Shown: one piece after another, positions 1-11,600 of the stretch | How the letters are laid out: each line of letters opens with the position of its first letter | Numbering within the stretch: position 1 is the first letter of the stretch | Source of the DNA: Fratercula arctica | Taxonomy: Eukaryota > Chordata > Aves > Charadriiformes > Alcidae | DNA length: 64,000 nt | NCBI GenBank assembly: GCA_947846985.1 | Contig: CANTUZ010000021.1 | Coordinates: 550,711 to 614,710 of the forward strand | Direction: 5' to 3' | Translations under genes and position numbers: made by a program | The notes under the pieces: model-generated | The model's input: the letters and a program-made list of their open reading frames with translations, nothing else | Database searches by the model: none | What the model was told of the DNA's origin: nothing

Positions 1-1494
1 TGCCTTGCATGTCCACTTCCTGTATTTGTAAAATCTGATCGTCACACAAACCACTGTATGGTTCTCTGAGAATTAGGTGTAAAAATGTATACGTAAGCCG
101 TTGGAATTATTATTTGTTCCACCCAATTTTAGAAATCTGTATGAGGAATTTCCCCATTTGAATCTCCTTTAATAGCCATAAGTAAGTGACAGGCACCTCC
201 AAAAATGCATCTGAGACTTAAGAATTCATTCATCTTAGAGGTGGACTCTTGGAAAGGACCTACGTAATCAGGATGCTAATTTTTATGTGTCTACTTTGAT
301 GCTTCTACAAAGACTACATCTGGACCTTCATATCCACTTTTTTTTTTCAGATGTGGGGATTGGTTCTACCTGGGCATAGCCCTTGTATAGCCTTTATTTG
401 GACTTCTAAGGATATACCTATGCTATGTAATTAAACAGTGTCAGGGAATAGTCCTGGGCGTAGGAACATGATCTTCTATGTTGCAGAATCATTAGAAAGA
501 TCCCATTGGGTTATGCAACCTACTGTTATTGCAATCATTCCTGGTCATTTACCGGTTTTTACTAGGCAGGAACTACTTCTGTAGACAGCTTGCATGTCTT
601 CTATGACCTCCTTCCTCTGTCTCTGTATCTTTCTCCTTCTCTCTCGGTTCTTTTTGTTTGATTGGTTGGTTTGTTTTTTCCCTATGTCTGTTTTGATATG
701 TGCAATGATAGCCTCTTACCATACAAAATTTTAAGTGTTTTTAAAGGAAACATTAAAAAAACCTGCCTTGCTTTGTGATCCTTAAAAGGATCTCTTCTTC
801 ATGACATGTGACATGGTGAGTAAAACACACTTGGTTAAAGAAGCAACAATTAAAGACAAAAACTTGACTGTGGTGCGTACTCACTAGCACACTTGCCATA
901 AAATGAAATGTTCAACTATCTGCTCTTTACTGAGAATTATAGAAAAGTCATTTTGACTCCCTGTGATTCTACAGCCACTCAAAGAACCGGTGCTGACTCA
1001 CCAAGACCAGGAAATCTGTGGCAGAATGGCAAACTGCTCAGTGGATTAAGGATAACAGCAGAACCACATGATTTTAGTGTACATTGATCTCACCGTGAGC
1101 TACTGCAATAGAAGATAGGCAGGAAATATAGACTAAGCAGTCATCCCAATGCAGGTAATTATTCAGAAGTTCAGTAAGTAATGGTAACTGAATGAACAGG
1201 TCTTGTATATGTTTATATATGCCACAGGTCAGGTAAGAGAAGTGAAATACCATCCCAGCTTTTAGGTGGTCCTCTCTGTCATACAATTCCTGGTAGACAA
1301 AATGTTAGGGAGGGGCAGAAGGAAAGATGGGAGAGCCAATGGTGAGCAGTCGTTAACTAGTAGGGCTCAGTGACAAAGCACATCACTGCTAGCCTACCCA
1401 CGACCTACTCCATCCAGCATTGTAGCCACAGAACCACATCCACATTTTCACATATTGGTGCAGGCCTGGCTTTCTGCCCCATTTCACGCTACAA
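1..1494. other. Intergenic DNA, no gene seen
   Basis: This AT-rich stretch contains only short open frames with no recognisable domain, codon pattern or splice structure. I see no RNA gene and no transposon end that I can name. Confidence 0.6.
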
Positions 1495-1618
1495 TCTTCC
1501 TTCCTTCCTTCCTTCCTTCCTTCCTTCCTTCCTTCCTTCCTTCCTTCCTTCCTTCCTTCCTTCCTTCCTTCCTCCCTCCCTCCCTCCCTCCCTCCCTCCA
1601 GCCCTTCCTTCCTTCTTT
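1495..1618. repeat. CCTT/CCCT microsatellite
   Basis: A run of about nineteen CCTT tetramers passes into a CCCT run of about seven tetramers and then degenerates. The proline/serine-rich open frames across it are artefacts of the repeat. Similar CCTT/AAGG runs occur near 23.4 kb and 47.6 kb in this window. Confidence 0.95.
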
Positions 1619-2330
1619 CACTCCTTCCCTCTTTCTTTTTCTTCTATAACCTAAAATCATCCATGGCTCCATTTCCCGCTATTTGCACTTCTCTGTTCAT
1701 GTCAGAAAGCCCAGTGGCCAAAAATAGGTATCAAGTATTTTAAGACACACCAGCAAGGGAAGCTGAACTGCTGATTAACTGACTGCATCACAGTGTAAGA
1801 AATGAAATATTTAGTGTTTAATTCACCACATCAGGTGTAAAAATCCTACTATAGGACAGCACACTCAGTGGGGTGGGAGTGAGGGCATCTAACTTCAAAA
1901 GTCACAGCAACATATCTGCAAAAGAGATCTCAAGTAAAGAACTAAGGAATAAATATGAGTCTTTGCACCGTGCAGTCACTTTCTGTGTATTCCCCATTGT
2001 TGAGGAAGAAAATTCCAGAGACATCCTCAAGTCTTTCCCCAAGAGACTTTCAGAATGGTGCAAACAAAAGTGATGAATGTGATACTTATGCCCTAGAATT
2101 AAGTCAGTAGAACAAACAAATGTCTCTCAAGAGGGCTGTATGTGCTCTTCTTCATTTGATGATGTGTCCTTCTCTATATGATGTGACATCTTGACCAGGT
2201 CCATGTGTGCACAGTGGAAAAGGTGCTTCCCTGCTCTGTGCCCATATATGCATACATTTCTGCTGTCCAAGTGCATTCTGTGCCTTGAGATTTACTGGTG
2301 TCGCCCACAGGTTGGTTGCCCCTTTGGGAA

Positions 2331-3123
2331 GAGATGACAAGTCGGAAGAACGCAGAATTAACGACCACTTTCTCCTCTGTGGCAGGCTAATTTCTTCTCT
2401 CCTTCTGTGCATCAGTTTCCCATTGTGGGCAGAAAGAAAACACAGAGGTACCATGGCTGGCACAGCGCTGCATGAATATCCCATTGGCATGGTGCACACA
2501 GCAACACTCACCAGGGTAATGAGGCAATGTGACTAACAAAGGAGATGGTACTGAGCTTCACCCTCTGACTTTATTAGTGTTCTCTGTGGGTATCTTTCCC
2601 TCTTATTATTCCTTCTTCCCGTGCTTGTCTACAGACAATGGGTATTTGGGTTTGCTTTGATTTGTTTTGGTTTTGCTTTCTTTGGACTGTGGGTGTTTTG
2701 GCTGTCAGCTGGGCTTTGTCTGCAGTGCAGAAAACACCGATAAAACCACTTGGGACCACAAACCTGGCATGTGGGGGGAGCCCACGTTCTCAGTAATTAA
2801 CCATACACCCATAATGGAGCCAACCCTTAAATACTAACTCCTCCTAGTTGTATTTTGATTCCTCCCAGGTGAAGCCAACAGGTGGACCAGAACCAGGAAA
2901 CCACACTCTGCTGACTGGATTTGTCCTCTCTGGATTGTCCGAACACCCAGAACTGAAGCATTTGCTCTTCTTCACATTCTGCTTAATTTACACCATCACC
3001 ATCGTTGGGAACCTTCTCATCTTCATGGTCACAGTGCACCCCTCCCTCCGCATGCCCATGTACTTCTTCTTCCGGGTCCCGTCCTTCCTGGATATTTCCA
3101 CAGCATCGATTGTTGTTCCTAAG
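2331..3123 (+). repeat. Segmental duplicate, copy 1 (OR 5' half)
   Basis: This block matches 40663-41455 base for base with a constant offset of 38332 and no indels. I counted about 11 substitutions, only three of them in the first 600 bases. It covers the 5' flank, first coding exon, intron and the beginning of the second exon of an olfactory receptor gene. Similarity stops abruptly at 3123. On the 5' side a diverged match continues upstream after about 154 bases (2176-2329) that are absent from copy 2. Confidence 0.9.
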
Positions 3124-3207
3124 CTTTCCAGGGTAGTTACAGCTGTGTGTGTGAAGCTCACCCAACCCCTGTTCTTAGGCACCTGCATTATAGGCATTCT
3201 GATGTGA
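2453..3207 (+). pseudogene. Truncated class II olfactory receptor (OR10-like)
   Basis: This is a broken duplicate of the intact receptor at 40785-42151. Exon 1 (2453-2515) carries the start codon in a good Kozak context (ACCATGG). Exon 2 begins at 2869 after a TACTAAC branch point and a CTCCCAG acceptor. The protein keeps the N-terminal glycosylation motif NHT, TM1 with the conserved GN, and TM2 with MPMYFF. Homology ends at 3123 just after TM2, and unrelated sequence adds about 28 residues before a stop at 3205-3207. TM3-TM7, MAYDRY and the TM7 motif are missing, so it cannot be a working receptor. High identity to the intact copy suggests a recent duplication or gene conversion. Confidence 0.85.
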
Positions 3208-5351
3208 TGAGCCTGCTTTACAGTCAACGAGAGGCAGGGGAGAGAGGTGGTACTGAGATATGCTCTTTCCAGAGGGATTTTTTTTCCTCCCATGTGGGAG
3301 CATTCTCTCGTTTAACTGGTAATGCCTCTGGAGGAACCTGTTCATTTGTGCTGTCTCTAGAAAGAACATAGATGACAGCCTCTACTGTAAGGGTGCTGAA
3401 GCCCTTCCATAGCTTCCAGATGCTTGCAGAAGAGACTCAGTCCTACAGGCAGAAGGTGCACACAGGAAGTGTAAAGGCAACCCTAATGACTCATGATACA
3501 TCCGCCATGCCATAGTTGCTTGTAGCTCTCACTTCTGTGCAATGTTAAAATCCATTCTTGACCAGCATGGACAGTCTGTACATTCAGGTAGAGAAAAGGG
3601 TGCCTGCTCTCCACTGTTTAGACTTTGTCCTTCCCTTCACTCCCTGACCATCCGCAGGATGCCCGCATGCTGCTTCTCCCACTCGCTTTTGGGGTGAGTC
3701 ACCTGCCCTCCAGGAAAGGAAATAGAGCCTGAAGGTCTGTCTCATGTGGGAGCTGTAGGCCTTCAGGTGCAAATGGTCTAAGTAGCAGGCTCTGTGAACT
3801 CCGTCCTAAGTTCAAGCACCCCTCCTGAAACCACCATGGGCTGGTAAGTTAGGATATATAGAGATATATGTATACACATACATATATACTTCTACATATA
3901 TAATGAATAACATGCCTGAGTGAGACAGTTAGAGTTTTCTGAGTTATTGAAGGTGGATATTGCAGATGAAGAAGTCAGAGAAGAGGACAAAGAAATCTCA
4001 ATCTGCCTAATGATGGAATAAATCACCCATAGTATTACATTAACTTTGGAAGAACTGTGGACAGTCAGTTGAGACTTTGTTTTCTTAATTTTATATGGCT
4101 GACCTAGGTGACATTATTCTCATACCCATACACTGAACTCTGAATGAATCTCAGGGGATCCTCCACATAGCACAGCCCTGGGAGGAGTGGTCAGACCTAA
4201 AGTGTTGTTTCCCAGACCTAAAGTGTTGTTTCCCAAGGTTGTATCCAATTCTGAAAACGAGTATGAGCTCAAATATTAGCATGAAAATATAAAAATACTG
4301 CTATAGTGCCAAACTTCTTGCTTATTTTTTTTCTGGTTACAGTAATATAATTTTATCTTGTGAAAGTGCCTAAAGATCAAAGTACTCCCCTTTGATCAGC
4401 GTTTCACTCTGCTCAGCCCGCTGCAAGCAGAAAAGAGAAACAAATTTTCTTTCCCAAGCAGATGACTAAAGAACCAAAGGCAGGGAATGATGATGTATGG
4501 AACAACACAAGGAGATCAAAACAACACCCAAGCAATCTTGAGACCCCCTAAGCTCCATTCTGCTGAAGCAGACATGGAGACAGAACCAATTTCTTGGAAG
4601 AACTTGATAATAAAGTCTTTGTGGACTTTAGGACATAGGCACAACTGTGATTGAAATGGAGACTGGCACTGCTACAACATAGGTCAGGTAGGGACTGAAT
4701 GCCCAAGCCCATGCTTAAATGAGGCTTCTGCGTCCACTTTCAAAGGGTGTGGGTGGAGGCCCTGGGTGAGGCTAGTCAGGGACATAAGGGCCTGTTAGTA
4801 CCCTCAGGGTCCTGAGAGTTTGTTAATATACACATGAAAAAGACGTATTTTGCATTGGATCTTTGCACTGGAAATCACATTGGAAAGCAGTTTAATGGGG
4901 CATGAACTTCATGCTTCCACTATTCAAAACATTTGCTTGCAGAAATCAGAGAGGAATCCATCACACACCTCCACATGTGGATAGGCACTATGACAGGAAC
5001 TTTCTGTGTGGCGATGTGTCGTCTGCTCTGAAGGTTAAACACCTCTGTCTGAGGTATATACAATATTAATTTTAATTTCCTGTAGAAGTCTAAAGAGTTG
5101 ATTAACATATCTGCGTTCTCTGGCTTGGATTTTACCACACCTCATTTCAAATGGATCAAATGTGGCTACTTCCAACTGATTAAGTCAAAGAAATGTTGTA
5201 GGTAGTCAGGGCAGAGAAACGGGCATTGTCTCAGACTCTTTATATGCTTAGGTGAGGTGAACTCCACCTAATCCATCCCATGCATCATCTTTACCATGCT
5301 CCCCGCCCTACAGCATATTGGGAACTCTGCTAGGAAGTCACTCGTACGCAC
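3208..5351. other. Intergenic DNA, no gene seen
   Basis: There is no recognisable coding, RNA or transposon structure. Two small features are visible: an AT-rich tract around 3855-3905 and a perfect 21-base unit repeated twice in tandem at 4192-4233. Confidence 0.5.
4192..4233. repeat. 21-bp tandem duplication
   Basis: The unit beginning CAGACCTAAAG and ending GTTTCC occurs twice head to tail without mismatch. It is probably a replication-slippage duplication, with no sign of function. Confidence 0.85.
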
Positions 5352-5579
5352 TCACTGCTTTGTGGTTCTGGATTTCAAAATACTGTCAGAAGCTACAAAA
5401 CACCTTACCACCAGATCTTTCAAGACCTGTTTGACTTTTTCATTTTGAAGGGTGTAGATGTAAGGGTTACACAGCCGAGTAATCGCACAGTAGAGGAAAG
5501 ACACAAGGAAAAATGGATCACTTAAGGCATAAAAGGTCTGCAGAACTTTAAAGAAGAAGCTGAATTGATAAATCAGCAT
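5352..5579 (-). pseudogene. Olfactory receptor C-terminal fragment
   Basis: The minus-strand frame contains a clear OR TM7 and tail: a hydrophobic segment, then CNPYIYTLQNEKVKQVLKDL. This matches the family pattern PxxNPxIYxLRNKxVKxAL, with Q for R. The frame ends at a natural stop 19 residues after KDL. Upstream on the same strand I find no TM3-TM6 motifs (no MAYDRY, no KAFSTCxSH-like sequence), so only about 70 residues are recognisable. It is probably the decayed tail of a class II receptor. Another rhodopsin-like receptor is possible but fits less well. Confidence 0.6.
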
Positions 5580-8028
5580 GTAACTAGTTACAAAAGTTAA
5601 AATCTTGTAAAGAGCCCCAAATTCTCAGACAGATGTGATGAATCAGCGATTGCAGAGTATCTCAGCTCTATGGAGTCAATGAATATAAGGATTTATGTTT
5701 CATTTCCCTGCATTTCTTTCGTTTCATTTTGGGTGGTAATGATGCTTAAAATTTGTGAGCAAGTCTACACAGATTCATCTGGGCAAGATGGCTTTGGCAA
5801 CAACTGCTGATACTAGAGTGAGAGCAAAAGACCTGTGGGAACAGAATGCCCAAAACTATCTCTTCTGAGAACTCTTTCTGAAGGATACTGCCATACCATA
5901 ATGTTGTACCAAATCTGGGTTCTTTTAACCCAGTGTGCAAGAAGCCGATAGACATACAGAGGTGAGATGCTTGTTTATTTCATTTCTGCACAGAGGTGGG
6001 TGCTAGGTGGTTCATCGACAAAGCTAGCACAATCCAGTTAGCACATGGTAAAGCATATATACATTTTGAGCAACAGTTAAGCAACAGTTATCATTACTTT
6101 CTACAGTTACGCTTAATCATCCTTATTCCCATTCGTTCTTGTTGTGCCTCATCTCTACTTAAAGTCACAGCATCCTCTCTTTTTACTACACATGCTCCGT
6201 GAGGAGAGGGGTTTGTTAGTAGGAGGCTTTCCGTACCCAAAGGTGGGTTTTTTATTATTGTAATTAGGATAGTTCACTCAGTTCAAATGACTTCTTTTTT
6301 TGGCCTTGTTAGCAATTCTGTTCCCTTTGTGCTTCTCTTGCTATTCCCTTATTTTGGCTAATTTATGGTGTCCTCCTGTTCTTTCTCCAGAGCCACATCT
6401 TGTTAACTATTTACAGTGGTTAATTGTACCATTTAATTCTAGTATTTCTCCAAGAAATCCTCTCTTTGGGACTTGAAATAAATGTTTTATATTTCTAACA
6501 AGTCTCACTTGAAGAAAGCTTTGGCTGTGGTTTCTATTTCTGAAGCTTCAGCCATTCTTTGCATACAGCACTTTCTCTGTTCTTCCCATTAAGTGAGGTT
6601 AAGTTGAAAGTCACGCTGCCAATTGTCAGAGTTAATCATATCACAGTTATATCGTAGTCACATACTGGCAAATTTAAACAGATGTAACTGACATGAATGC
6701 ACCTGCTCTTGCTGTGATTATCATAACCACGTGCCACAGCTGATGTAAGGTATTACAGATCTCTCCATGTGGACTTCCTATAGTCACAGCTTCTTTCCTC
6801 ACTGGCTTATACGGCTTTACGCTTTCCTCCCCAGTAACAGAGGGAAACACACAACTGACGTCGTATCATATCAGATGCCTTTTTTCCTGTCAGGAGAAGA
6901 ATTGGCACCGCGGGTGTTGAGTACCTCTGAGCTCCCAGCTGTGGTTTTGGGGCTCTGTGTTGTGCTGCCAGTAAGAGGCTGAGTGCACAGAGTCGGGAGT
7001 GGGGAAGGAGGAGCATCGAGCGTGTGCTTGTGGTAAATACCCGCTACATGCCTGCGTGCATGCTCAGGGAAAGCCCATGCTTGAGGAACAGAACCCTCTG
7101 CCCAGACTGCATCCTAGGGTTTTCCCAAGATTGTGGGTGAGCATGATGATGTCCCCGCTCACTTGCTCCCCATGACTTTTGAGCCTTTACAGGAAGATGG
7201 AGATGCTGAAGGAAAGCAGCGAAGTGGTCCACAGAAATCCTGGGATGGGTGGGCTGCTCAAAAAGTCACGCACCCCAAACTCGAATGCACCCTTCTCTGA
7301 GGCTGGGATGGATTGTGTCTGGAGATGTTAATGACAAGTGCAATTAGGAGAGGTTTCCCCGCTGCACACTGTGAATGAAGAGTGTGATGGTGCCTGTGAA
7401 TGAGGACTCAGGTCTGGGTGTCACCAGTTCTGCGCCATATCGCTTACCTACCTATTCTCTCTGAGAGCCCCTACCTCACAGGAAGGCCAACAGAAAGTTC
7501 ATCTCTTTCACTCTTCCTTCCATAGATGGAGCTCTGGGCCTGAAGCACCTGAATGCCATATCCTAGTGTTATGGAAATAATCGGTGTCCTGGAGGGTGCC
7601 TCCTGTGAGATTTCAGGGAGGGAGCACTGCATAAGTGTATCCCTGTGGAGGATGAAAGCTCTGAGCTGGTGCAAACTGTTTCAACACCTCGGGCAATGGC
7701 TGTCCCTCCCCAGACCTCCAAAGCACTTCAGCCTGCTGTGAGAAAAAGAGAAACTGAGGTGGGGCAACAAGAACAGCCTTTTCCAAACTGATGCATCAGA
7801 GCCCGGTGAGGCTCCGAAAAGGGGATTCAGCTCACATTCTGCAGAAGACTATAGTGGGATTGATTCCTTCAGAATTAGGCGGCCGTGGCTGACTGAAGTT
7901 GCCTTTTCAGCCTTTGCCAGTGGTCAGTGGGGAGAAAGAAGCAGAGTCTGGTATTCCCTCCAGGCCATGGAGACCAAGTTCAATCAAACCCTTGGGAGTA
8001 TCTTGGAGGGAAGAAGCCAAAACCTCTC
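5580..8028. other. Intergenic DNA, probable old repeats
   Basis: No gene is recognisable. The stretch at about 5960-6210 (a GTTTATTT tract, then CATCGACAAAGCTAGCAC) has the look of an old retroviral LTR, but I cannot define its ends. The remainder is unremarkable. Confidence 0.4.
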
Positions 8029-8364
8029 TGTCGTGGTTTGGCCTCAGATGGCAACAAACAACCACGTGTCGCTCGCTCAGCACTTCCCGGTACAGGAAGG
8101 ATCAAAAGAAAAAGGCAAAACTCTTGGGTTGACACAAAGGCAGTTTAACAGAACAGCAAAGGGAACAAGAAAACAACAACAATAACACCGACAGAGAAAT
8201 ATACAAATGCGATTACGGAACCGCCCTTCCCCACCAGTCCGGACCGGGGACGCGCCTGCCCGCTCCGAACCCGACTGCCTGCCCCCTCCCTCCTTTTAAT
8301 CTCAGGGTGGGCATGGCTCACATGGCATGGAATACTTAACTCTGTCCCTGCCGGAACCAGGACA
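8029..8364 (-). repeat. 3' LTR of the 6.2-kb ERV
   Basis: This 336-bp repeat has TG/CA ends and matches the 5' LTR with about 17 substitutions and one 10-base indel, so roughly 5% divergence by my manual count. Just inside it on the coding strand is a purine-rich stretch (GGAATAAGGGGTGGATAA) that could be the polypurine tract. Confidence 0.9.
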
Positions 8365-8648
8365 TTATCCACCCCTTATTCCATACCATTTTTGCCACGC
8401 CCAGATCTTACAGTTTTCGGAACATGTGACTGGTGTACCCGGCGTAGCTCATGCACACAGTCCATGGGCCGAGGATGTAGATCTTGAGGAAGTTGCTGGG
8501 CATCAGCTCTGATCCCATCACCACTTTGCTTTACTCAACTGTTCATCAAAGTCCATCTGTCCTTAATTTGGGTGATTCTTACTGCAGTACAGCCGATAGC
8601 AATTATAGTAACGAGGACATACAGTGACAGTGTAACATACGATTTGAT

Positions 8649-11600
8649 TCATTGGCTATTCTCCCCCAAAATCAAGTCCCCATGAGGTACACATCGGACT
8701 TCCCCATCCTGCCGCATTACCCACCAAGTGCGCCCAGGTCCTTGGGCAAAAGCAATCCCACGGATGGGTTTGCCTTTGCCTGAGGCAGGACTAACCCAGG
8801 CTGTCTTCCCTGACATATTCTTCATGTGCACTACGGGGACTTTATCCCCTTCTATGGTACGTGGAAGTTTTGATTGGGCAGGGCCAGCCCGATTGGTAGA
8901 TCCCCTGGTGTTAACCAGCCAGGTAGCCTTTGCTAAATGTGCATCCCAATGTTTTAAGGTCCCACCACCCATTGCTCTCAGTGTAGTTTTTAACAGTCCA
9001 TTGTACCGTTCTATCTTCCCAGAGGCTGGTGCGTGATAGGGGATGTGATATACCCACTCAATACCATGCTCTTTGGCCCAGGGGTCTGTGAGGCTGTTTC
9101 GGAAATGAGTCCCGTTGTCCGACTCAGTTCTCTCTGGGGTACCATGTCGACACAGGACTTGCTTTTCAAGGCCCAGGATAGTATTCCAGGCAGTGGCATG
9201 GGGCACAGAGTGTGTTTCCAGCCATCCAGTGGTTGCTTCCACCATTGTGAGCACATAGCGCTTGCCTTGACGGTTTCGTGGCAGTGTGATATAATCAATC
9301 TGCCAGGCCTCTCCGTATTTGTATTTCAGCCATCGTCCTCCATACCAAAGAGGCTTCAAACGCTTGGCTTGCTTGATTGCAGCACATGTCTCACATTCAT
9401 GGATGACCTGTGCAATAGTGTCCATGGTCAAGTCCACCCCTCGGTCACGAGCCCATCTATATGTCGCATCTCTTCCTTGATGGCCTGAGGTCTCATGGGC
9501 CCACTGAGCTATGAATAGTTCACCCTTATGTTGCCAGTCCAGATCCACTTGAGCCACTTCAATCCTGGCAGCCCGATCCACCTGCTGGTTGTTCTGATGT
9601 TCCTCCGTGGCCCGATTCTTCGGTACGTGGGCATCTACGTGGCGTACTTTCACAACCAGATTCTCTATCCGGGCAGCAATATCTTGCCATAGTTCAGCAG
9701 CCCAGGTGGGTTTGCCTCTGTGCTGCCAGTTGCCCTGCTTCCACTGCTGCAACCATCCCCACAGAGCATTTGCCACCATCCATGAGTCAGTGTAGAGATA
9801 AAGTACTGGCCATTTTTCTCGCTCGGCGATGTGCAAAGCCAGCTGAATGGCTTTCACCTCTGCAAATTGGCTCGATTCACCTTGTCCTTCACTGGCTTCT
9901 GCAACTTGTCCTGTAGGACTCCACACAGCAGCCTTCCACTTTCGATGCTTTCCCACAATCCGGCAGGACCCATCAGTGAACAGGGCATATTGCTTCTCAT
10001 TTTCTGGCAGTTTATTATATGGTGGGGCCTCTTCCGCACGCGTCACCTCCTCCTCTGGTGACATTCCAAAATCCTTGCCTTCTGGCCAGTCCATGATCAC
10101 TTCCAGAATTCCTGGGCGACTGGGGTTTCCCATTCGAGTTCGCTGTGTGATCAGTGCAATCCACTTACTCCATGTAGCATCAGTTGCATGATGTGTGGTG
10201 GGGACCCTTTCTTTGAACATCCAACCCAGCACCGGCAGTCGAGGTGCTAAGAGGAGCTGCGCTTCTGTACCAACCACCTCTGAAGCAGCTCGAACCCCTT
10301 CATATGCTGCCAATATCTCCTTTTCTGTTGGAGTGTAGCGGGCTTCGGATCCTCTGTATCCCTGACTCCAAAACCCTAGGGGTCGACCTCGGGTCTCCCC
10401 TGGTGCCTTCTGCCAGAGGCTCCAGGTAGGGCCATTCTCCCCGGCTGCGGTGTAGAGCACGTTTTTAACATCTTGTCCTGCCCGGACTGGCCCCAGGGCC
10501 ACTGCATGGACTATTTCCTGTTTGATTTGTTCAAAAGCTTGTCGTCGCTCAGGACCCCATTTAAAATCGTTCTTCTTCCGGGTTACTTGATACAGAGGGC
10601 TTACAATCAGACTGTAATCTGGGATATGCATCCTCCAAAAACCCACAATGCCTAAGAAAGCTTGTGTTTCCTTTTTGCTAGTTGGTGGAGACCAATAGCT
10701 AGTTGCTATTTTGTTGATCACATCCATTGGGATCTGGCGGCGTCCATCTTGCCATTTTATTCCTAAGAACTGGATCTCCTGTGCAGGTCCCTTGACCTTA
10801 CTTCGTTTTATGGCAAAAACAGCTTTCAGAAGGATTCGGACTATTTTATCCCCTTTCTCAAAAACTTCTTTGGCTGTGTTTCCCCATACGATGATGTCAT
10901 CAATGTACTGCAGATGTTCTGGAGCTTCACCCTCTTCCAGTGCAGTCTGGATCAGCCCATGGCAAATGGTGGGGCTGTGTTTCCACCCCTGGGGCAGTCG
11001 ATTCCAGGTGTACTGGATGCCCCTCCAAGTGAAAGCAAACTGTGGCCAGCACTCTGCTGCCAAAGGGATTGAGAAAAATGCATTCGCTATATCAATCGTG
11101 GCATACCACTTGGCTGCCTTGGACTCCAGTTCATACTGGAGTTCTAGCATGTCCGGCATGGCAGCGCTCAGCAGTGGCGTGACTTCATTCAGGCCACAGT
11201 AGTCTACAGTTAGCCTCCACTCTCCATTGGATTTTCGCACCGGCCATATGGGACTGTTAAAGGGTGAGTGAGTCTTGCTGATCACTCCTTGAACCTCTAG
11301 TTGATGAATCAGCTTATGGATGGGAATCAGAGAGTCTCGGTTAGTGCGATATTGCCGCCGATGCACCGTTGTGGTAGCAATCGGCACCTGCTGTTCTTCG
11401 ACCCTCAACAACCCCACAACAGAAGAGTCCTCCGAGAGACCAGGCAAGGTAGACAACTCTTTAACTTCCTCCGTCTCCAAGGCAGCTATGCCAAAGGCCC
11501 ACCAATACCCCTTTGGGTCCTTAAAATACCCTCTCCTGAGGTAATCTATACCAAGGATGCATGGAGCATCTGGGCCAGTCACAATGGGATGCTTTTGCCA

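Noticed and set aside
1370..1654. Proline/serine-rich open frames over the CCTT repeat
   Set aside because: They are direct translations of a microsatellite and have no independent support. The same applies to the frames at 23159-23682 and 47545-47772.
9033..9488. Open frames on the plus strand opposite ERV pol
   Set aside because: These are antisense shadows of a strongly conserved coding region and have no domain content.
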